From positions 7,998,001 to 8,062,000 of the forward strand of contig OW051496.1 in NCBI GenBank assembly GCA_932521035.1: a stretch of 64,000 nucleotides of DNA. The letters run 5' to 3'. A model generated the notes under the pieces. That model was not told where the DNA came from and searched no databases. It saw nothing but the letters and a program-made list of their open reading frames with translations. Source of the DNA: Oscheius dolichura (taxonomy: Eukaryota; Nematoda; Chromadorea; Rhabditida; Rhabditidae). The stretch's first letter is position 1. Each line of letters opens with the position of its first letter. Shown in pieces: positions 55,860-64,000 of this stretch. Made by a program: the position numbers and the translations under genes.

Positions 55860-58800
55860 ATCTACACCTACATAGGGCTAATTTTTGGAATGCCTCCGAA
55901 AGGAGGCGACAAGCTGTGAAGAAAGAAGAAGACCAATGGGATCATCTCTTTGGAAATTCAATGAATTCTTCAAAGATTAAAAGGAATTGATGGAAATTTG
56001 TTGAAGAATGGGTCTATTGGACTGGGTTTGGTAAATTTGGAAGACATCGAGGACTGGGGAATTTCGAGGCTGTAGGGCGACGAGGGGATAATTGTAGCCA
56101 ACGGAACTGTCCAGATATTCTAAAAAAACCTATTCAATTGATAAAAGGTCAAGAGCGAGCAATTTTTTGGAACTATCTGAAAGAAAACGGAGCAAATGAC
56201 TTTAAAAAGACGAAAGAAAAGACAGGAGAACGAGTGGAGGGAGATTGGCCGGCGGCCGCCGTGGGAGGAGAGCCGCTTCGCAACGGGCATAGCAACGCCC
56301 CCGGAGAGATGAGTCAGATTCAATTGGAGGCCGTGTAAAAGAGGAGGAGAATGGGAATATTTATATCGTTGGCTAATTTAGAGATGGCGAAAGGTCTTAA
56401 AGGCAAGTAAGGGAAAGACAAAAAAGGAGATCGATGCGCAGTTGGGGGGTGCCAAGTTTCCGTCTCTCCCTCTCTCCCTAGCTGCCTACTTTCAAGGCAG
56501 GGCAGCAGCAGCTTTGACATAAATAGAGGGGAACCCCGCTTCTATTCCCTAAAGCAGGGGGGAGGGGGTCCCAGCTCGATACGGGATCGAAGCAGCGACG
56601 AGGACGGGGGAGGCCTTCCCCCCAACTGCTGCTTGCTTTCTCTCCCTATAGAGAGAGGAGAGCGTGTCTCCGTGTATATATAGGGGGGCCATGTGGTCTC
56701 GCCGAGAGGAGGAGGGGGGTGTCTCTCTCCCTCTCGCCGGCCCTTTTCTGGAGTCCCCCTCCCAGCACACACTTGTAATCCCCGTGTGCGCACATGCTAA
56801 TGCATTCTTCGGGATTGATCCGGAAATGGCCACCCCAGCCTCACTCTCTGCTCTCATGCCACTTCTTTTTTCCGTCTCTCTCTCTCTCTTTCTGTATTAT
56901 CCCCCTCTCCCCCTCCCCTACTTATCCCCCTCCAGACAGTTGCTAGGCACTGATCCCGCCCTCTTTTCAAACTGAACATATCCTCCTAATTATCATCCTC
57001 CTCCCGGTCAATTAGTTTTTTTAACTTCCAAGGCGATATCCTGGAGACATTTTCCCTTATTCCCGTTATATTTTTAGCCGGGAGAATTGGGGAAGGATCA
57101 CCGCCATAATTGTATTAAAATTAATTGTTTGGAGACCGCGGAACTTCCCCTTTTTTTCTGCCAATTAAGAGGAAAACAACCGGAAATTAGTATACAAATA
57201 AGGAAAGAAGCCGTCGGCATCGGAAATGAGTCTCCGTTCTCAATTAAAAAGCCTTTATTCCATTTCCAACTCTTTTATTAGCTTTTACTAGCTTATTTTT
57301 TACATAAATCTCTTCTCGCAGTCCATTTTCAATATAAAAGAACGGGATTTTGTTCCTGGCTTTTGGAAACACTTGAAAATTAGGGAAAGTTGACCGCAAA
57401 ATACTAATTGGTCCCGAAACACTTTTCTTTTCCTGGGAAATAAACCAAAGGAGGATTTTCCCCATCTGTATTTCACTTTGTTCAAGAAGGTGTAATTGTT
57501 CCTACCTATCCGAGTCCTCCTCGACCCCTGTTGCTCATTCCGGCTGCCGATCTCCCGATGCTCATTGGTCTGTCTCGCTCATCACCTTGCAAGGAGCAGC
57601 CTCTCCTATTGTTGGCTTTTTAAATATATTCACACATTCCTCCCGAAACCAGACACTTTCAATGACGTGATGTTCTAAAGAACGCAGTTACCACTCCCCG
57701 GGCCAGGTTTCTCTTCTTTTTCTTGAGAAAATGTCGAATTCTCTGTCCATTTCCCGATTCCAGGCTTCCAGCTGTTTCCCCCTCCCGGATCAATTTGTCC
57801 ACCCCTTTTTTCACATGTGAACGCTTTCAATTGAGGTCGGGGCACGCTTCGATGAAGTCCCTCTTTTTATGGTCAAGCCGGAGATCAGGTAGGCCTCCTC
57901 CTCTTTTCTGTATTCTTCCTTCCAGGACCACTTTCTCGCCGTCCCCCTTTTAAAAGTCTCCATACCTCTCTCTCTCTCCCTGTTGAAAATGTTGTTTTGA
58001 TCAATGGCACAGACCCTGAGAGACTCATTCCACTTTTCCATAAGCTCTCTTTTTTTCACTCTTCCCTCGGTCAATTTCCTCTTCTCATCCTTCTTCTTGT
58101 TCCAAGAAAAGAGAAGAAACCATTAGCCTTTCCGCTCTCTCCCAGCCTGCTACCAGTCCTCCCGACCATTACAATCCATCTTGCCCTGCCCCATAAATGA
58201 GCATCTGTCTCTCGTCTGGCCGGCCATCCATATTGTTCCCTTTCCTCCCGTCTCGCCCCCCCCCCCTTTTTCCTTGTGGGACAACGTTGCCGAAGAGCTC
58301 GTAAAATATCGTCGGCTCCCATGGAAATAAAATGTGAAATGGGTCGCCATTGCGGGGCTCGTCCCCCTCTGCAGAATCTCTCCTCTTTCAATTTTTTGGA
58401 GGAGGAGTATTTATAAAAAGTAGCGGCCTTCTCCCTGTGTTGACGTTTTTCTCATTTATTATTTATCATTTCTTCAAGTGTCCACTTCCTCTTCTTATTT
58501 TCAAATCCTCCTTCAACGTTCCTCTTCACACAGACTGGGAGGAGGGAAGAATAAGCAGCGGCTGTCCATAATTTCATGACCAGACGCTTTTCCTGGCGTT
58601 GATATTGTTATTTCCCGGTACGATACTCCTAACCTAGACCGTTACAGGCTATAAAAAAAGTCTTACCGTCCTTTTAAAGAGTCTGCCTGGCATCCAGGGC
58701 GGAATTACAGTAGACAAGTCGGCCTAATAAGGGGAGAACGTTCATTTCTCTCCTCCAAAATCTATCCAAATCCTTTTTTTGTGATGGCTATGCTTCAATT

Positions 58801-61800
58801 AATTCTCGTCTTCTTTAAAAGAACGGTCAAGGTTTAAAAAAAGGAATGTTTCCTGCCGGAAGCCATTCTCCCGCTGTCTGCCGTGCAGTCCCTACAGTAT
58901 TTTACCTGCCCCCTTATAAAGTTTGCTAGAAAATAATTTAATTTCCATGTTCATGACATTCTACTCTGATTAAACATTAAAATTCAAAGTTTATCAGCTG
59001 GCCGGACCGTCATCTCGATGAAACCACCTGTCGGCCAGAGAGGCTGGCCATTTATAGGCGGCCACTTGTACCACTCCTTATTATTGCGTCTTCCCTCCTT
59101 TTTTCAAGCTCTAATGAAATTTGTTTCTCCATGTTTCTTTACCTGAAACCATTGAGAACATTCCTAGATGTAAAATTTCACAATCCCCCTCGTCGTTCTC
59201 CTCCTCCTTACGGGGTGCCGACTGACTCATCCCCCGTGTTTCTTAACTGCTATCGGAATACCTATCAATTTTGGGAATATCCCTTTCTCCCTCTCCAGTT
59301 TTGAGCAGCCTCTAATCGACAATCGATGCAGGTTTCGCGCACCCGAAGGGGGACGCTTCCGAAGGTACTCGAGACGGACTGGCGATTAGATTTTTCTTCG
59401 GGGGGCTAGGAGTAGTAGGAGACGGAAGATAGAAAGAGCAAGAGGCCACCCTGTGTCACAGCACACCACACCTCTGATCTCCCTGGTCGTCTCCATATCT
59501 CTTTCACTTTCATTTTACCTCCCTTGCTGTCTTTTTCTCTCCTCTCCGGGGGAAAGAGGGCCGGAGGAGGAGGAGGGTGGGAATCTGTGAAACGCGACCA
59601 AAAGCATCCAATATAGCAACAAGTGTTCCCATATTCACTCCCACTTTAGCGGGATTGGGGGTTATTTCGGGCCGGTTGATGAGAATATTTGGGGGAAGCT
59701 TTCTCATCTCCCTGGGAGTACGCGCGGGGGAGACACCGAGAGAGAGACTGGTATCATTTCCTCGGGGTGGCAGGATCGTTGTCAGCTGTTGCCAATAACT
59801 TTTCTAATTGATTTTAGTCGCTAATTTAGATGAAAAACATGGCAATATTTCCTTGTTCACGGCAGATGTGCCATCCCGACCGCCGGCTGAAATTACGGGT
59901 TACACCTTTTTGGACCATATTTTATATCTACCATATTTTTGGCCTAGATCCTTTTAAAGTTGACTTGTCGGATTATAGCGAACTTCGCCGTGCCCTCCTT
60001 TCCTTATCCTTATTGTATTATCGAAATTGGGGTCGCCCAGGTCCAGGCGGCATTTTCCTTGTAACCCATAAAGGACCGAGCCAGGCCACTGGTCTTACAG
60101 TTTGTTCGATCAAACCCCTTTGGCTGGTCCGGGAGTCTGGCAGGGACTCCCGGGCAGGTCTAGGCTACCTTGACTTACAGGACTAAACTAATAAAAAGAA
60201 TAAAACCTGGGTGTTCTTCTCCTGATTAGGGTCCCAATGGCAAGAAGAATTGATTTTAATACGAATATTTCCTACTTCTCTAGTTGTCTTTTTTTTATGA
60301 ACCAGTTCATTTTTTTACCTGGAGTAGTTGTAAAAAGCATTTTTCTGACTTCTTCCCATTCTTTTCCCATCCGAGTTTACCTTATAAAATTGTTCTTATA
60401 CGGTCTTCAAAATGGTCAAAAGTCTCTTTCTCATCCGGGGAACGCTTTTCTCCTCTCCGGCAATCAAAATCTCGTTTTTCGACCCCCACCGCCTCCTCTT
60501 CACTCGCGATCTAATCTGCTCCTTTTCGCTGCTCTCCTCAAGTAACTGCCCGCTTCTCGCTCTCCTCTTCCTTCATCTTCCCCCCAAAAACGGAGCAGAG
60601 ACTGAGAGTTTCGGATTCTTTAAATCCCCCGAGACGATTTCTGCAATTTGCCCCCAGTTCTGAAAACAAATGACGTTCCGCCGGCCTTCCTTTCCTCTCC
60701 AGAAGAGTGAGAGAAAGAGTTCCCATTTTGAAATCTCGTGGGTAAAATCTCCTTTCCTTCTTCTTATTTTGACTGCCCTCTCCTCCCTCTATAATCTGTC
60801 CAATCTGTTTATTTCAAAAGTGAAGAGAGCGGGCCTCCTCCGGGCAGATTCGGCAAGAGCGGATGGCCTTGCCCTTTAGTCGTTTTGAGCTGAAACCGCG
60901 AGGCCAGAGCTCTAATCCTTCCTAATTCCCGGAAATCGGCTGCAAAAGCGCTCTAACTGCCCAAAGCAGTCGCTTTTTCCCGTCAGAGGCCAGAGCCAAC
61001 AATGATTTCACTTTTTGAATCAGCTGTGCCCCCCTCGAGTCACCCCCTTCCCCAAAGGGGGGAGATACCTCTTCGTCTCTCTGCCCATTGATGATTTTAG
61101 CCCCAAATTCCCGTGACTAACATCCTCTAATGTTCGAGGCGACTGGGAACGGCTGCTTTGGAACCAGGAGGCCCCGTTGATACCGGGTCGGCCCGGTCAC
61201 CTCCCAGCCGTTTTTCGTCATAGTACTCGTGAACCGGCGGCATGACATTCCTTTATTAAATCAAGAGCCCCTGAATCACTTCTGATATTTCCACATCCCG
61301 ACCAATTTTCATTACTCCCACCCCGAGTCAAAGACTTGTCTTCTATCATATTTGATCTAATTATCGGGAGGAATGATGTGAGTGATCTCGGGTATAAAAG
61401 GGAGACCGTGGCTGGCTTCTTTCTCTTTCCACACTTTTGACTGATCCCCAATCCCTTGACCAATGACCGGCACTAGAATAATTTGAGCCATTCCCTCCCT
61501 ATGATCATTTTGATCGCTAATAAGTCTTCCCCCTTAAATGATATGGAATTCTGATTTCTGTTGCCGTCCATTTTCTCTAGCTCTCGTCCCTTTTGAAGCC
61601 ATTCATGGATGAATGAGGAAGTAGTCCACGAAAAAGAGATTTCGTGGGCCTAGAGTCCAAGATCCTTCTTCCTAAACATTTTTTTACCCGGGAAGACCTC
61701 TCAATTTTATTCTTTAGAATCTTTTCCCGCTAATAATCCAAACCCCTTGAAATAACACCAATTTCTCAAGATTGCGCCTAATTCGGCTAGTTATACGGCA

Positions 61801-64000
61801 ACCATCTGGTTTTCTCTTTTTCAAAATATATTTTAATGTTCGTAGAGAGAGTAAAAAGCCTTCCCCCGTGTTTAAGACGAGTCACACTCCAGTGGCCCCT
61901 CGTTATTATGCTAATTGACCCTAATAACGCGTCTCAATAGTCGCCCGTCCCCTAGTATGCTCCACCCTCCCCCTCCTCCTCCTGATTGAGTCACTCTTTT
62001 GTATCCCTCTGGTTAAAATGAAGTCACATTCGCAGTAATTAATTATAAAAACATTGCTCTGTAATTAGAGCTAAACTCATTAAAAGTTCATATTTCTCCT
62101 CCCATTCTGCAGCTGGTAATGGCGGATACTCCCCCACTCGGTGATCGACTCCCACGCGCTCTCTTTCTCTCGCTCACCATTTCAGCGTCATTTTCATTTA
62201 TGAACGTTTGAATAAATTTAGATAAATAACAGAAAATGGAAAAAGAAACATAGTTTTCTGATTAGCGGGGGAAATTATCCCCATAAAAAGGCGATCGAGG
62301 TGACTGGGAAGTGTCCCTGGCCGCAAAAGTTATAATCAGAATTAGGAGCCACGTTTCTCCTATGAAAATAAACGCTGTTGAGCTATATAAACTGGAGCCT
62401 AATTGTTCCTATAGCCTCCAAATAGGCCTTACCGTCGTATCATCCAGAATTCGTCTGGATTTACAATGGCTACCCGTTTGTCCTCTCAATTTCTTCTTTT
62501 CCTTATAATTTATCTTCCAAGCTGTTATAATTCCCTGTTTATGATCCCCCTAGAAGGTGGGAAGGGGTTATTTATGGCTCATCGAGTTGCAAAAGGTGGT
62601 AACCCCGCAGGTAACTTTCCCTTGGAGGTCAGGCTACATCCACCGATACATCCCCTAGAAAGGCGTTTCCCCTTGTTTTTCATAGCCAAGCTAACCGTTC
62701 AGCTACAGTAGAAACTCCATTACTCGTCCCAGCCGGTTGATGATCCCCTCTCTCTCGTACTCTTTTCCTTCGTCTTCTCCCTCTCTCTGCCCCCTTCTGC
62801 CCTATGTCTGAATTGATCTCATAAATAATTTCTTGACTTTGACTCGCGCAGAAAGCTCTTGAATTTTTCACTTCCACGTCGCCCCTTCTCTCTCTCTCTA
62901 ATTTGTTCGCGCCCTCTTTCCGTCGTCTCCCCGAATCCAAGAAGAGGAGGAGACCTCCATTTTCGTCCCGTGCCCTTTTTCTCACTCCTGACTTGTGAAT
63001 TGAGACCTTGCTGACGTCAAAAGGGAGACACTTTTTTGGGGCCGCCGGCGGCTGAGGGACGACGGGAAGAGGACGGGTCCCCGAGACCCTCTGCCCTTCC
63101 GGATCTCCCCTGGCGACATTTTTCTCTTCTAGAATCAAGTCTCTACCCGTTACCGTACCTTAAAATGTCAAGTCCTCTATATCTCCTTCTAAAATAGGGG
63201 GTTCTTCCCATCCTCCGCTATCGTCCCCCGCGCCACCCCTCTCATTTTTCTCATTTTGTTGTCTAGACGTGCCTTTCTCGTCCCGTAAACGAAGCAAATA
63301 ATCTCTTGCCAAAATCCAGCTCCCTAGAGTTCTCTGATCGTCGCTCCCAATTTCCATGGTCTTTGACATATCCCCCTCGTGCCTGCCTGCCCCTATTAGA
63401 CCTTTAAGCCTCTTCTCCCTAGAAATAGTCCTTTAAATGAACTTCTCCGTCGTCTTCTTCTGTTTGCCGCAATTAGCATATCCCCCCTCGCGTAATTTGT
63501 GTCGGCCGCCCGTTTGGGGGGTGCCGGCAACACTTGTCTTCTACTGCCTTCCCCCCGTATCGACTTGCCAAACACAATTACCTCAAATTTGGTCGCTGTT
63601 GTCTGTTAATATGCTTTCCCTTTTGCCCTCTCTCCCCCCGTGGCACTCTCATTTCTCACAGCTGATTTCTCCTCCCCCAATTGGGCCGGGCCGGGTGGAG
63701 GATGAAGTTTGCCGACTGGTGGTGGTGGCGGCGGCCTCCCTCTCTCTCTCCTTTCCGGCTGGATACACGCCGGCTCATTAGACTTCCCGTTTCCCGGTGT
63801 CCCCTCTCTCTTTCTGTGTGTTAGCTATCATCCAATTTGGTGGGGAAGAAGTCTCCTTTCCCTGTCTCTGTTTGTTGTCTTCATCTCTCTCTCACCAGCT
63901 GATATCTCGAGTCAGTCTAATATTCTAGAGAGGGGTACATGGCGGCCTGAGACGGAGCCGCAACCCCCGAGACGGATGAGGCATGGACGATCCAACGATG
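55860..64000. other. Long non-coding block, pyrimidine-rich on plus after about 56450
   Basis: Just over 8 kb with no supportable gene. It is purine-rich to about 56340, then heavily CT-rich on plus to the window edge, with TCTCTC runs (e.g. 56875-56893), 11 C at 58256-58266, and a TATATATAGG element at 56674 before a CT-rich stretch that could be a promoter. TTACAGTAG/CTACAGTA motifs recur (58705, 58892, 62703). Frames here are Ser/Leu/Pro-rich artefacts of composition. By analogy with the blocks before the GATA and Argonaute genes, it may be the upstream region of a plus-strand gene beyond the right edge. Confidence 0.5.

Overview
The window is animal genomic DNA, most probably from a nematode. 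The evidence is short spliceosomal introns (many of 36-60 bases, GT..TTTCAG), splice acceptors a few bases before start codons with no upstream donor in view (the usual sign of spliced-leader trans-splicing), an acetylcholine-gated chloride channel of the nematode ACC/LGC-46 type, two divergent Skp1-related genes, and closely spaced same-strand genes with about 100-200 bases between poly(A) signal and next start. There is no bacterial, viral or organellar sequence. The species cannot be named from the sequence alone.

Layout. 1-8120: purine-rich, essentially non-coding. 8281-12088 (-): GRIP-domain golgin GCC2/GCC185, with tandem tRNA-like repeats in one intron. 12934-13570 (-): unidentified gene end. 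14350-16884 (-): PIX-family Rac/Cdc42 exchange factor. 17331-19359 (+): eIF4A, complete, 406 residues. 19518-19693: 176-bp hAT-type MITE. 19750-24347 (+): TBCK (pseudokinase-TBC-rhodanese), complete in 17 exons, with a separate TATA-driven gene (21843-22325, -) nested inside its long intron. 24650-29420: pyrimidine-rich non-coding. 29421-32031 (+): single-finger GATA factor. 32374-33201 (-): TRAPPC1. 33202-38614: non-coding, pyrimidine-rich. 38615-42112 (+): slicer-competent Argonaute of the ALG-1/AGO type. 43357-43894 (-): Skp1-like gene. 44511-45321 (-): receptor L-domain membrane protein. 47188-50184 (+): Cys-loop anion channel. 50555-52156 (+): operon-like run of a broken succinyl-CoA ligase gene, V-ATPase subunit e and RNase kappa. 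52893-53569 (-): second Skp1-like gene. 54579-55289 (+): broken acetyltransferase gene, converging on an unidentified gene (55293-55840, -). 55860-64000: pyrimidine-rich non-coding.

The genes are mostly ordinary cell machinery: membrane traffic (GCC2, TRAPPC1, TBCK), translation and RNA silencing (eIF4A, Argonaute), organelle acidification (V-ATPase e, RNase kappa), cytoskeletal signalling (PIX), SCF ubiquitin ligase adaptors, one developmental regulator and one neurotransmitter receptor. Only the V-ATPase e / RNase kappa pair looks functionally grouped. The less ordinary features are the base-composition break inside TBCK, the nested gene, the MITE, several decayed genes, a recurrent TACNGTA motif, and long non-coding blocks whose pyrimidine-rich strand matches the transcription direction of neighbouring genes.

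Exon joins were worked out by hand from reading frames, splice signals and family resemblance. eIF4A, TBCK, GATA, TRAPPC1, Argonaute, both Skp1-like genes, the channel, V-ATPase e and RNase kappa all sum to intact frames. GCC2, PIX and the L-domain gene are given as spans with some internal joins unresolved.
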